This document shows, piece after piece, positions 25,235 through 33,908 of a stretch of DNA of 62,398 bases. The DNA is from Haloactinopolyspora alba. Lineage in GTDB: Bacteria; Actinomycetota; Actinomycetes; Jiangellales; Jiangellaceae. The notes under the pieces were generated by a model. That model was given only the letters and a program-made list of their open reading frames with translations. It did not search any database and was not told where the DNA came from. Position numbers and translations under genes: made by a program. Every line of letters starts with the position of its first letter. Position 1 is the first letter of the stretch. The DNA lies in assembly GCF_003014555.1 (NCBI RefSeq), contig NZ_PYGE01000027.1, positions 1-62,398 on the forward strand. The letters are read 5' to 3'.

Positions 25235-26133
25235 GATGCGCCCCTCATACCCGTCCAGTCTCCCACCGTCGAGCGCAGTCCGGCGAACAGGTCGTCCTCG
25301 GGCAGCTCCCGTCCGACGTGAGAGCGGACGAGCTCGTAGTCCTCCGTGGGCCACGCGGCCTGGTGGGCCTCGAGCGGGACGTCGAACCACGGGCCGTCCG
25401 GGTCGATCTGGGTGGCGTGCGCCAGCAGCGCACGGTCGCGCACCGGGAAGTACTCCGCGCACTCGACCCTGGTGGTGACGCGGTTGTCCCAGGCCGGGTC
25501 CGGCTGCCACTCGGCCAGCCGGTCCGCGTACGGCGAGGACAGACCGCGGCGCTGCATCTCCTCGTGCAACGCGATCATCCGGCGGCGGTGGAAGGAGTGG
25601 TGGTAGTAGAGCTTCGCCGGCTGCCACGCAGGACCGGCGTGCGGATACTGTTCGGCGTCGCCGGCCGCGTCGAAGGCGGCCACGCTGACCTGATGGCACA
25701 TCACGTGGTCGGGATGCGGATAGCCACCGCGCTCGTCGTACGTGGTGACGACGTGCGGGCGGAACCGGCGGATCGACTCGACCAGCGGCCCGGCGGCCTT
25801 CTCGACGGGCATCTGTCCGAAGCATCCGTCCGGCAGCGGCGGCGGAGGATCGCCCTCCGGGAACCCGGAGTCGACGAACCCGAGCCACTCCTGCTTGATG
25901 CCCAGGATCTCGCGCGCCGCGTCCATCTCCTGCCGGCGGATCTCGCTGATGTTGGCCAGGACGTCGGGACGGTCCATCTTCGGGTTGAGAATGGAGCCGC
26001 GCTCACCGCCGGTGCAGGTCACGACCATAACGTCGACACCTTCGGCCACGTAGCGCGCGGTGGACGCCGCCCCCTTGCTGGACTCGTCGTCGGGATGAGC
26101 GTGTACATGCATCAGCCGTAACGCTTCGGACAC
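25231..26133 (-). CDS. mca: Mycothiol S-conjugate amidase
   Basis: A 300-residue LmbE-type zinc hydrolase. HAHPDDES (His13, Asp16) and the later HPDH motif supply the zinc ligands. [18 protein letters not shown] and [13 protein letters not shown] distinguish Mca from the related deacetylase MshB. Mca cleaves mycothiol S-conjugates to release mercapturic acids during detoxification in the cytosol. The start is GTG 26133 ([16 protein letters not shown]), matching the family N-terminus; a longer frame to 26253 lacks homology. Its presence implies that the organism makes mycothiol. Confidence 0.94.
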   Translation of the reverse strand: MSEALRLMHVHAHPDDESSKGAASTARYVAEGVDVMVVTCTGGERGSILNPKMDRPDVLANISEIRRQEMDAAREILGIKQEWLGFVDSGFPEGDPPPPLPDGCFGQMPVEKAAGPLVESIRRFRPHVVTTYDERGGYPHPDHVMCHQVSVAAFDAAGDAEQYPHAGPAWQPAKLYYHHSFHRRRMIALHEEMQRRGLSSPYADRLAEWQPDPAWDNRVTTRVECAEYFPVRDRALLAHATQIDPDGPWFDVPLEAHQAAWPTEDYELVRSHVGRELPEDDLFAGLRSTVGDWTGMRGAS

Positions 26134-26315
26134 CGGATACCCCACATGTCGGTTCGGAACTCTCATCCGGGACAACGCACCGGCCGGACGTTCTGTGCCC
26201 CGGCCCCGGGTGGGGCACGGCGCGGTGAGAACATCGGCACAAGCGGTCGACACCGATGCGGATAATGGTGCCGTACGCCTCCGACAACGCCGACTCCACC
26301 CCAGGACACACCGCC

Positions 26316-26720
26316 ATGGCCCACAACAGCGCCGAGCAGGCCGACCACCTGGCCGAGCGGTACGGCCGTCGCCGCCGGCCGCGGGTCGTCGTCGCGGTGC
26401 TCGCCGCCGCGTTCGTCGCCTTCGGCGCCGTCACGCTGTGGCTGGGCCTGCAACAGGCCGACCAGCCGATCCGTGCCGACCTCTACGCCTGGGAAGACCC
26501 GCGCGGTGCGACGCTGCCCGCGACCGTCGAGATCCACCGTGACCCGGGCCTGGCCGTCACCTGCGATCTGGTCGCCGTCGACGACCGGATGATCGTCGTG
26601 GGCCAGCTCGAGCTGGAGGTCCCGGCCGGCCCGGAGGAACACATCCGTGTCGACGCCGACATACCGCTCGAAGGCAACGGCATCGCCCCACGGCTGAACG
26701 GATGCCACCAAGCGGACTGA
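26316..26720 (+). CDS. DUF4307 membrane protein
   Basis: A 134-residue protein with a basic N-terminus ([10 protein letters not shown]), one transmembrane helix ([22 protein letters not shown]) and an extracytoplasmic beta-rich domain with a single CDLVAVD cysteine. It matches actinobacterial DUF4307 proteins that stand divergent from mca (Rv1083-like, from memory). ATG 26316 is chosen by family length; an upstream ATG at 26256 is possible but has no visible ribosome-binding site. Function is unknown. Confidence 0.82.
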   Translation: MAHNSAEQADHLAERYGRRRRPRVVVAVLAAAFVAFGAVTLWLGLQQADQPIRADLYAWEDPRGATLPATVEIHRDPGLAVTCDLVAVDDRMIVVGQLELEVPAGPEEHIRVDADIPLEGNGIAPRLNGCHQAD

Positions 26721-26876
26721 CCATCCGCGCTGAACTGCGTGGATCGTTTTTACCGGGGCACACTTGCTATGCTCGTGGATTCCCGTCATCACGTGTACCG
26801 GGCGGAAGGGCCCGGCGGTCCAGCACATCCGCAACACCCGTGCTGCCGACGTATTGATACCCAAGGAGCAGATGCC

Positions 26877-27383
26877 GTGACCGCGACCAGCGATAACGTC
26901 GCCTGGCTCACCCAGGATGCCTACGACCGCCTCAAGGAGGAGCTCGAGTACCTCATGGGTCCGGCGCGCCTCGAAGTCGCCAAACGGATCGAGGAGGCAC
27001 GGGCCGAGGGCGACCTGTCCGAGAACGGCGGGTATCACGCAGCCAAGGAAGAGCAGGGCAAGCAGGAAGCGCGCATCCACCAGCTGCAGCAGCTTCTGCA
27101 ACGCGCCAAGGTCGGCGAGACCCCGCAGGACGACGGCGTCGTCGAACCGGGAATGATCGTCGAGATCCGGTTCGAGGGCGAGGACGAGATCGAGACGTTC
27201 CTGCTCGGCTCGCGCGAGTTGGCGTCGCTGGACGAGTCGGTGGACATCGAGGTCTATTCGCTGCAGTCGCCGCTGGGCTCTGCCATCCACGGCAAGCGCG
27301 TCGGCGAGACCGCGTCGTACGAGGCACCCAACGGCAGCACCATCAACGTCGACATCGTGGGCGCGAAACCCTACGGCGCCTGA
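26877..27383 (+). CDS. greA: Transcription elongation factor GreA
   Basis: A 168-residue protein with the N-terminal coiled coil (WLTQDAYDRLKEELEYL; RIEEARAEGDLSENGGYHAAKEEQ, including the acidic tip that enters the RNA polymerase secondary channel) and the C-terminal FKBP-like domain. It stimulates cleavage of backtracked RNA. GTG 26877 follows AAGGAG at 8 nt. A -10-like TATGCT lies at 26768-26773. A long perfect terminator hairpin follows immediately. Confidence 0.95.
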   Translation: MTATSDNVAWLTQDAYDRLKEELEYLMGPARLEVAKRIEEARAEGDLSENGGYHAAKEEQGKQEARIHQLQQLLQRAKVGETPQDDGVVEPGMIVEIRFEGEDEIETFLLGSRELASLDESVDIEVYSLQSPLGSAIHGKRVGETASYEAPNGSTINVDIVGAKPYGA

Positions 27384-27400
27384 CGCGCTGACACGAACGC

Positions 27401-27440
27401 AAGCGGCGGTGCACCCCAGGCTCGGGGTGCACCGCCGCTT
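27401..27440. terminator. Strong bidirectional terminator between greA and the ABC permease gene
   Basis: AAGCGGCGGTGCACCCC (27401-27417) and its exact inverse (27424-27440) form a 17-bp stem with a 6-nt loop. Convergent genes flank it. Confidence 0.9.
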
Positions 27441-27471
27441 CTCGTCACGTAGCCGGTGCGCGGCGCGCCGG

Positions 27472-28320
27472 CTACTTGGTGGCGGCCGCCTTGTACTTGC
27501 GGACCGCCAACGGCGCGAAGATGCCGACGATGACGACGACCCAGATCAGCGACAACAGCACCGGATGGTTGCTGGCGAACGTGTCCGCCGCGAACATGCT
27601 GGGGTTGCCGAAGAGCTCGCGGGTCGCGGCGACGAACGCGCTCACCGGGTTCCACTCCGCGATCGGCTGCAGCCAGCCCGGCAGCGTCGGCGTCGGGATG
27701 AACGCGTTGGACAGGAACACCACCGGGAACAGCCAGATCAGCCCGGCGGACGCGGCCACCTGCGGGTTGCCCACGGACAGCCCGATGAACGCGCCGACCC
27801 ACAACATCGCGAAAGCGAACAGCAGCAGCAGGCCGACGGCGCCGAAGAACCCGAGAACGCCGTTCTCGATCTCCCAGCCGACGAGCAGCCCGCAGACGAT
27901 CATGATGGCCAGCACGATGACCTGGTTGGCGAGGTCGGCGATGACCCGGCCCGCGATCACGCCGGACCGTGCCATCGGCAACGAGCGGAACCGATCGATC
28001 AGCCCCTTCTGCATGTCGTCGGCGAGACCGACACTGGCCGGGGCGACGGCGAAGGCCATCGTCTGCGCGAAGATGCCGGCCATCAGGTACCGCTTGTACG
28101 CCGTCGGGTCGTCCTCCATGCCCGGGATCGGGATGGCCCCGCCGAACACGTACGCGAACAGCAGCACGAACATGATCGGCTGAATGAACATGTAGATCTG
28201 GTTGTCCGGGACGCGCCACCCGCCCCGGATGTTGCGCCAGGCGATGGTCATGGCGTCACCCACGGCCTGGCTCAGGCCGACCCGGTTCGGCGGCGTGGCG
28301 GTCCGTTGAATGCTGTTCAC
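27472..28320 (-). CDS. ABC-2 type exporter permease (DrrB-like)
   Basis: A 282-residue integral membrane protein with six helices and the ABC-2 pattern (FIQPIMFVLLFAYVFGGAI near 45-63, then the conserved PMARSGVIAGRV amphipathic segment and a C-terminal WNPVSAFVAATRELF). ATG 28320 overlaps the ATPase gene stop by 4 bp, so the two are translationally coupled. With the ATPase it forms a two-component exporter of the DrrAB type, which usually exports drugs or lipids. Substrate unknown. Confidence 0.9.
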   Translation of the reverse strand: MNSIQRTATPPNRVGLSQAVGDAMTIAWRNIRGGWRVPDNQIYMFIQPIMFVLLFAYVFGGAIPIPGMEDDPTAYKRYLMAGIFAQTMAFAVAPASVGLADDMQKGLIDRFRSLPMARSGVIAGRVIADLANQVIVLAIMIVCGLLVGWEIENGVLGFFGAVGLLLLFAFAMLWVGAFIGLSVGNPQVAASAGLIWLFPVVFLSNAFIPTPTLPGWLQPIAEWNPVSAFVAATRELFGNPSMFAADTFASNHPVLLSLIWVVVIVGIFAPLAVRKYKAAATK

Positions 28321-29312
28321 GAGGCGGCCCTCCCTGCCGCCGTGTCGGCGGCCTCCGTCTCACTCTCGGCGTGCCGGCCGGTCAGCTTGACGAACACGTC
28401 GTCGAGCGTCGGCCGGCGCAGCGCGATGTCGTCGATGGTCACGCCCGCCTCGTCGAGGTCGCGGATGACCTGGATGAGGCCCTTGGAGCCGGTGTGCGTG
28501 GGCACGGTCAGTTTGCGCGTGTGGGTGTCCCGGTCGCACTGCCCGCCGCTGCTCAGGTTGAGGATCTGCTCGGCGGAGTCGGCGTGCTCGGAGTCGTGCA
28601 CGACGACCTCGATGCGCTCACCGCCGATCTGCGCCTTGAGCTGGTCCGCGGTCCCTTCGGCAATGACCTGGCCGTGGTCGATGACCACGATGTTGTCGGC
28701 CAGCGCGTCGGCCTCCTCGAGATACTGCGTGGTGAGCAGGATGGTCGCGCCCTCGGCGACGCGCTCGCGGATGACGTCCCACAGGTCGAGCCGGCTGGCC
28801 GGGTCGAGCCCGGTGGTCGGCTCGTCGAGGAAGAGGATCTCCGGGTGCACGATCAGGCTGCTGGCGAGGTCGAGCCTGCGGCGCATGCCGCCGGAGTAGG
28901 TCTTGAGCGTGCGGTCGCCCGCGTCGGCGAGGGAGAACTGCTCGAGCAGCTCGTCCGCCCGCTTCTTGGCCTGCTTGCTGGACAGCTGGTACAGCCGGCC
29001 GAACAGCCAGAGGTTCTCGCGGCCGGTGAGGGTCTCGTCGACCGCCGCGTACTGACCGGACAGCCCGATCAGCGACCGGACGGCCTGCGGTTCGCGCACG
29101 ACGTCGTGCCCGGCCACGAGCGCCCGGCCGGCATCCGGCTGCAGCAGCGTGGTGAGCATGCGGACCGCGGTGGTCTTGCCGGCGCCGTTCGGGCCGAGCA
29201 GGCCGACCACGGTGCCTTCAGGCACGGTGAGGTCGACACCCCCCACGGCCTTGACGGCCTTGTCCCCAGTGCCGAAGGTCTTGACCAGACCTTCAGCCGA
29301 AATGGCGTTCAC
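28317..29312 (-). CDS. ABC exporter ATP-binding protein (DrrA-like)
   Basis: A 331-residue ATPase with Walker A GPNGAGKTT, signature YSGGMRRRL, Walker B ILFLDEPTTGLD, and the C-terminal DrrA-type extension ending with LRRPTLDDVFVKLTG. The GTG start at 29312 follows a GAGGA site; the upstream frame shows no homology. It is upstream of and overlaps the permease gene. The 92-bp gap to the DUF2089 gene upstream leaves open whether that zinc-ribbon protein regulates the exporter. Confidence 0.93.
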   Translation of the reverse strand: MNAISAEGLVKTFGTGDKAVKAVGGVDLTVPEGTVVGLLGPNGAGKTTAVRMLTTLLQPDAGRALVAGHDVVREPQAVRSLIGLSGQYAAVDETLTGRENLWLFGRLYQLSSKQAKKRADELLEQFSLADAGDRTLKTYSGGMRRRLDLASSLIVHPEILFLDEPTTGLDPASRLDLWDVIRERVAEGATILLTTQYLEEADALADNIVVIDHGQVIAEGTADQLKAQIGGERIEVVVHDSEHADSAEQILNLSSGGQCDRDTHTRKLTVPTHTGSKGLIQVIRDLDEAGVTIDDIALRRPTLDDVFVKLTGRHAESETEAADTAAGRAAS

Positions 29313-29404
29313 GGATGTGTCCTCTCTGTGATGGTTTGCAGCATCGTGCCAGCCGGCGCCGACAGAGTCTGCGCCCAGCGGCTGTGCTCGCACCGGCCCC
29401 GTGG

Positions 29405-29803
29405 TCAGCGCAGCAGCGCCGTCGCCTCGTCGAGATCGAGTTCGCCGGCGGCGAGCCGACGCAGGACCGCCTCGCGGTCGGTGTGCTCGGTCGCGTGTTC
29501 GGTGGAGCCCCCCTCGACTTCCAGGCCGAGCCGCTCGAGCAGCTCCGCGAACCGTTGGCGCGCCGTCGGGTAACTCACACCCAGCTCGCGCGCCAGTTCC
29601 CTCATGTTGCCTCGTGACACCAGGAAGGTGCCAAGGATTTTCTGGTCCTGTGCGGCCAGTGAACAGTACGCGCACGACGCGAACCGCCCGGACAGCTCGG
29701 TGCCGCAGGACTCGCAGCCCAGCCGGGTGACCTGCAGCTCGGAGCCGCAGACCGGGCAGTCGCCGGGTGCCTGGTGCAGATGCTCGTGCGTGCGCGCGGG
29801 CAT
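29405..29803 (-). CDS. DUF2089 zinc-ribbon/helix-turn-helix protein
   Basis: A 132-residue protein. The N-terminal zinc ribbon has two paired-cysteine sets (CPVCGS and CESCG, then CAYC); the middle ELARELGVSYPTARQRFAELLERLGL is a helix-turn-helix; the C-terminus DREAVLRRLAAGELDLDEATALL is a SHOCT-like dimer motif that also occurs at the N-terminus of the protein encoded just upstream. DUF2089 proteins probably act as transcription regulators. Its ATG shares one base with the TGA of the upstream gene (TGATG), so the pair is translationally coupled. Confidence 0.88.
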   Translation of the reverse strand: MPARTHEHLHQAPGDCPVCGSELQVTRLGCESCGTELSGRFASCAYCSLAAQDQKILGTFLVSRGNMRELARELGVSYPTARQRFAELLERLGLEVEGGSTEHATEHTDREAVLRRLAAGELDLDEATALLR

Positions 29804-30654
29804 CAGAGCACGCTCCCGGACTCCGCCGCTTCGGGCAGCCGGACGGTGACGTTGCCCATGACGACCTCGGCGTCGATCTCCGCCGCGCCCGTGCCCAGCA
29901 CGATGTCGCGGTCGCGGTGCGCGCGGCGCCGTTCGGGCTCGGTGCTCAGCCGACCCAGCTGAACGTCGGCACGGACCCGTACGTCCGAGCCCTCCTGCAG
30001 CGTCAACTGCAGCGACCCGGACTCGCAGCGCATCCGGGAATGCCCGCCGAGCTGCAGCGTCTCGACCTGCGCGGAGCCGGCCTGCACCAGCACGTCGACC
30101 GGGCTGCGCAGTCCCCGCACCCGCAGCGACCCGGCGGTGACCCGGACGTGGTCGAGCGCAGGCACGTTGTCGACCTGCAACGACCCGGCGATCGCCTCGG
30201 CGCCGACGGTCATCGCCGGGTTCACCCGCACCCGCAGCTCGAGACCCTGGCCGATGTTCTGGAACCGGTCGGCGACGTCCCGCCACCGGCCACCCGCCAG
30301 CAGCGTGAAGGCCCCGTCGGTCGGCACCATCTCCGACTCGCCGGTGACGTGCAGGGTCGAACCTTCGCGCCGCACGGTGTGCTCACCGCCGACGTCCACC
30401 GTCGCCACGGTGGGGTCGCCGACGACGCGCACCCGCCGGGACGTCCCCCGTACCAGCACGCGGGTGATGCGCGGGGTGTCGACAGCACGGCCCGACGGCC
30501 CGGACGACCCCGGCGTGGCGTCGTCCGCCTCCGGGCCGCCCGGTTCCGCGGCGGGCGCCGCCTCGGCCTCGTCCAGCAGACGGGCCGCCTCGGACGGATC
30601 GAGATCGCCGGAGGCGACCCGTTCCAGGATCTCGCGAGAACTGAGCGTGGACAT
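29803..30654 (-). CDS. SHOCT-like plus DUF4097-type beta-helix protein
   Basis: About 283 residues. Residues 1-30 (STLSSREILERVASGDLDPSEAARLLDE) form a SHOCT-like helical motif, followed by an Ala/Pro/Gly linker. From about 65 on there is a repetitive right-handed beta-solenoid of the DUF4097/adhesin type (repeats such as AGSLQVDNV, AGSLRVRGL, AGSAQVETL). There is no signal peptide, so it appears cytosolic. It is translationally coupled to the DUF2089 regulator, a common pairing in Actinobacteria and Firmicutes. It may be a scaffold or anti-regulator; function unknown. Confidence 0.8.
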   Translation of the reverse strand: MSTLSSREILERVASGDLDPSEAARLLDEAEAAPAAEPGGPEADDATPGSSGPSGRAVDTPRITRVLVRGTSRRVRVVGDPTVATVDVGGEHTVRREGSTLHVTGESEMVPTDGAFTLLAGGRWRDVADRFQNIGQGLELRVRVNPAMTVGAEAIAGSLQVDNVPALDHVRVTAGSLRVRGLRSPVDVLVQAGSAQVETLQLGGHSRMRCESGSLQLTLQEGSDVRVRADVQLGRLSTEPERRRAHRDRDIVLGTGAAEIDAEVVMGNVTVRLPEAAESGSVL

Positions 30655-30711
30655 GCGCTCATCGTCCACGGAACTTTTCGGATCGTCAAGTCCAGCTATC
30701 AGAACGGCATA

Positions 30712-31926
30712 TCAGCTTTCCGATATGGCTACCGAGTAGCCGGACTCCTCGAGCGTCGCCAGCACCCGGCGGCGGTGTTCGGGGCCGCGTGTCTCGACCT
30801 GCAACGCGATCTCGACCTCGTCGATGGACAGGCTCGCGCCGGTGCGCTGGTGCACCACGTCCAGCACGTTCGCGTCGACGCCCGCCAACTCGTTGAGCAG
30901 CTGCGCGAGGCCGCCCGGGTGGTCGGACACCCGCACCCGCAGGCCGAGATAGCGGCCCGCGGCGGCCATGCCGTGCCGGATGACCCGCAACAACAGCAGC
31001 GGATCGATATTGCCGCCGGAGAGAACGGCCACGACCGGCGGCTCGTAGGCCTCCGGATCGTCCAGCAGCGCGGCCACCGCCGCGGCGCCGGCCGGCTCGA
31101 CGACCTGCTTGGCCCGTTCCAGTAGCAGCACCAGCGCGCGGGAGAGCGACTCCTCGGAGACCGTCACCACCGACTTCACGTGCTGCTGGATCATGCCGAA
31201 CGGCACGTCCCCGGGGCAGCCCACGGCGATGCCGTCGGCCATCGTCGACATCCGCTCGAGCACCACCGGCCGCCCCGCCTTGAACGACTCGGCGAACGAC
31301 GACGCGCCCTCGGCCTGCACGCCGACCACGCGCACGTCCGGACGGTGGTGGTGCACGGCCAGCCCGATGCCGGCGGTGAGGCCACCGCCGCCGGTCCCGA
31401 CGAGGATCGTGCGCACGTCGGGACACTGCTCCAGGATCTCGGCTCCGACGGTCGCCTGACCGGCCACGACGTCCGGATGGTCGAACGGGTGGATCAGCAC
31501 CGCACCGGTCTCGGCGGCGAACGCGCGGGCGGCCAGCAGCGACTCGTCGATGCTCGAGCCGACGAACCGGACGTCGGCGCCGTACGCGCGGGTCGCCTTC
31601 TCCTTGACGATGGCCGCGCCTTCGGGCATGAACACGGTGGCACGGGTGTCGAGGAGGCTGGCCGCGAGCGCCACGCCCTGCGCGTGGTTGCCCGCGCTGG
31701 CCGCGACGACCCCGTTGGCGCGTTCGGGCTCGCTCAGCCTGGCGATGCGGGTGTAGGCGCCGCGGATCTTGAACGAACCGGCACGTTGCAGGTTCTCGCA
31801 CTTGAGGTGCACCGGCCCGCCCACGCGCCCGGCCAGCCACCGGGAGTCCTCCAGCGGCGTCGGATGCACGATGTCACGCAGCAGCTCGCGAGCGGCGTCG
31901 ACGTCGGCCATCGAGACGGTGTTCAT
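30712..31926 (-). CDS. ilvA: Threonine ammonia-lyase with ACT domain
   Basis: A 404-residue PLP enzyme. The cofactor lysine is Lys53 in RAGSFKIRGAY, the phosphate-binding loop is GTGGGGL near 178-184, and SAGNHAQGVA is present. The C-terminal ACT domain (about 325-404: VRVSDHPGGLAQLLNELAGV) provides allosteric control. It deaminates threonine (or serine) to 2-oxobutanoate. The single ACT domain and 404-residue size fit both biosynthetic and catabolic forms, and no other branched-chain genes are nearby, so the pathway role is open. Confidence 0.9.
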   Translation of the reverse strand: MNTVSMADVDAARELLRDIVHPTPLEDSRWLAGRVGGPVHLKCENLQRAGSFKIRGAYTRIARLSEPERANGVVAASAGNHAQGVALAASLLDTRATVFMPEGAAIVKEKATRAYGADVRFVGSSIDESLLAARAFAAETGAVLIHPFDHPDVVAGQATVGAEILEQCPDVRTILVGTGGGGLTAGIGLAVHHHRPDVRVVGVQAEGASSFAESFKAGRPVVLERMSTMADGIAVGCPGDVPFGMIQQHVKSVVTVSEESLSRALVLLLERAKQVVEPAGAAAVAALLDDPEAYEPPVVAVLSGGNIDPLLLLRVIRHGMAAAGRYLGLRVRVSDHPGGLAQLLNELAGVDANVLDVVHQRTGASLSIDEVEIALQVETRGPEHRRRVLATLEESGYSVAISES

Positions 31927-32056
31927 CTGCTCGCGTCAATCTCCTCGTACCGGGATCGGTCCCCGCTGCGCCCGCCACCGAAACGTGGTGACGTAAGCCG
32001 GTGTCCACATCCTGTCACCCCCGGTCACCTGCACGCACGTGTGCTTTCATGGCGCG

Positions 32057-32869
32057 GTGAATGGCACGCATCGATGGCGCCGCAGCGCAGGGGCCGGAGC
32101 AGCGCCGGTCGGTGTCGTTGCCATGGCGACGGGCCCGTTCCTGCCCGTCGCGGTGGGCGCCGACGGGCTGCCCGCACTGTTCCGCGTCGCACTCGCGGGA
32201 TGGGTGCTGGTGGCCGTCGGCGTCGGCATGAAGCTCGCAAAGTCGCGGCGGCCCGCGGCGCACGAGGTCCAGGAACGGCACCGCCGCGCCGAACGCCGCG
32301 AGACTGTCGCCGCCCTGGCGTGGACGAGCGTCGTCGTCGCCCTGGTGACGGGGGTTTACGCCGTCCTGGACGTCCGCGGCGGCATGCCCGGGCCGGCCAG
32401 CGTCGTCGTCGCACTCGGCGCCGTCGTCACCGCGGGAGGGCTGTTCGCCCTCGCCGGCGCGTTCGGACCGGACGCTGCTGATGTGCGGGACGACGGCGGT
32501 ACCGGCGAGACACCCACGGGTGCCGCCGCGGCAACCGGGTCTCGCGCCGTTGTCGTCCGTGCCCTGGCCGCCGTGCTGCTGACCGGCGCGGTGATCACCG
32601 CGGGCGCATACGTGGCCGTCGGCGTCCTGCCGGTTCGGGCCGACACGGCGGCGACGAGCCCGCGCCCGACCGGTTCGACGAGCTTCCCACCGAGGTGGCC
32701 TGGACCTGGGGACCGTTCGAGGGCGTCGTCGCCGCGGGCCCCGGCGCGGTGGTGCGCGACGGCGGCACCGTGCGCGGGATCGACGGCGTCTCCGGCACCG
32801 AACGCTGGGCCTACGCGCGACCGGGCACCCATGTGGACGACATCGACGCCACACCGGACGGATCCGTGA
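32057..32869 (+). CDS. Membrane protein, N-terminal part of a probably frameshifted gene
   Basis: This frame encodes several hydrophobic helices (GPFLPVAVGADGLPAL, VALAGWVLVAVGVGM, VAALAWTSVVVALVTGVYAVL, ASVVVALGAVVTAGGLFALAGAF, ALAAVLLTGAVITAGAYVAVGVL) and then, from about 32660, a Pro/Arg/Thr-rich tail without protein character. In the -1 frame, the sequence PDRFDELPTEVAWTWG runs straight into the beta-propeller frame that starts at 32695. The two probably make one protein: membrane helices followed by an extracytoplasmic propeller. The start codon is uncertain (GTG 32057 chosen). The frameshift could be a sequencing error, a mutation, or real recoding. Confidence 0.6.
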   Translation: MNGTHRWRRSAGAGAAPVGVVAMATGPFLPVAVGADGLPALFRVALAGWVLVAVGVGMKLAKSRRPAAHEVQERHRRAERRETVAALAWTSVVVALVTGVYAVLDVRGGMPGPASVVVALGAVVTAGGLFALAGAFGPDAADVRDDGGTGETPTGAAAATGSRAVVVRALAAVLLTGAVITAGAYVAVGVLPVRADTAATSPRPTGSTSFPPRWPGPGDRSRASSPRAPARWCATAAPCAGSTASPAPNAGPTRDRAPMWTTSTPHRTDP

Positions 32870-33864
32870 TCGTCACGACGTTCGAGGCCGACCGCGACGA
32901 CCACCGTTCCGAGGTGCTGGTCGAAACGCTCGACGCGCTGACCGGCGACGTTCTCGCCACTCGCAGACAGCCGGCACCCGGCTCGGACGACGAGCTGGCC
33001 GAGCACGCCGACCCGGCGGTGCGGCACACCGACCATTCCCGCATCGTGCTGCACGCCGAGGTCGACGACGACGGCAAGCGGCTGAACACCGGCACGCTCG
33101 CCGCGGCCGCGCTGCCGGACCTTTCGGCCGCCTGGACGTGGACCGTCCCGGCCGAGTGCGCGCTCGCCGCACCCAGCTCCTGGCCCGACGACGCCTGGTT
33201 CGCCTACGCCGACATCGTGGCGGTCTCGATGACCTGCGGCGAGAACCCGGAACGCACCGTCGTGCTGGGGCTCGACGCCGCGCACGGCACCGAGCAGTGG
33301 CGCGTCGAGCAGGACGTCCCGCCGGACGGCTCGGGCTCGCGGTCGATGTTCGCACCCGCCCGTGGCGGCGTTTTCGGCATCGAGGCACCCGGCGGCACCG
33401 GACGCCTGCTGGTGCGTGACGCCGCCGACGGCACCGTCGTGGGCGAACTGCCCGACACCGACGAACTGTTCCGCCGCGCCCCGGACGGCACACTCGAGGT
33501 GATCGCCAGCGTCGACGGCGAGACCGCGCAGGTCGACCAGCATCTCGTCGTCGTCGACCCGGACACCGGACGCAGACAGGACCTCGCCACGCTCGGCACC
33601 GGCGCAGGTGACACCTACCTGTGGAGTGCGCGCACCGATGCCGGCTGGGTGGGACCCGGCACCACCGGGCAGCTCGGTGTCGCGCCCGAAGGTTCCTTCG
33701 GCGACTGGTACGAGATCCCGGCCGGCGTCGGCGGAGCGTTCGGCGGTTCGTATCCGCGCGTGCTCGAGCCGACACCGGGTCGCGTCCTGGTGGCTCCGGG
33801 CGCGGTGCTCGCGGTACCTGACTGCCGCTCCGGCGAGCGTTGCCACATCGCCGGGCTGCGCTGA
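32695..33864 (+). CDS. PQQ-like beta-propeller domain protein (C-terminal part of the same locus)
   Basis: A 389-residue frame with repeated propeller blades (for example VVRDGGTVRGIDGVSGTERW, VLGLDAAHGTEQWRVEQ, LLVRDAADGTVVGELP). The repeated GLDxxxGTExW pattern is typical of PQQ-like propellers. Several cysteines near 170-185 and at the C-terminus (VPDCRSGERC) suggest an extracytoplasmic location. Alone it has no signal peptide; the membrane helices lie in the overlapping upstream frame (32057-32869), so a frameshift within about 32600-32695 is likely. Confidence 0.75.
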   Translation: MAWTWGPFEGVVAAGPGAVVRDGGTVRGIDGVSGTERWAYARPGTHVDDIDATPDGSVIVTTFEADRDDHRSEVLVETLDALTGDVLATRRQPAPGSDDELAEHADPAVRHTDHSRIVLHAEVDDDGKRLNTGTLAAAALPDLSAAWTWTVPAECALAAPSSWPDDAWFAYADIVAVSMTCGENPERTVVLGLDAAHGTEQWRVEQDVPPDGSGSRSMFAPARGGVFGIEAPGGTGRLLVRDAADGTVVGELPDTDELFRRAPDGTLEVIASVDGETAQVDQHLVVVDPDTGRRQDLATLGTGAGDTYLWSARTDAGWVGPGTTGQLGVAPEGSFGDWYEIPAGVGGAFGGSYPRVLEPTPGRVLVAPGAVLAVPDCRSGERCHIAGLR

Positions 33865-33908
33865 ACACCCTTCCCCGCGCGGCGGCGACGCGTCGTAAAG
33901 TGACGGGG

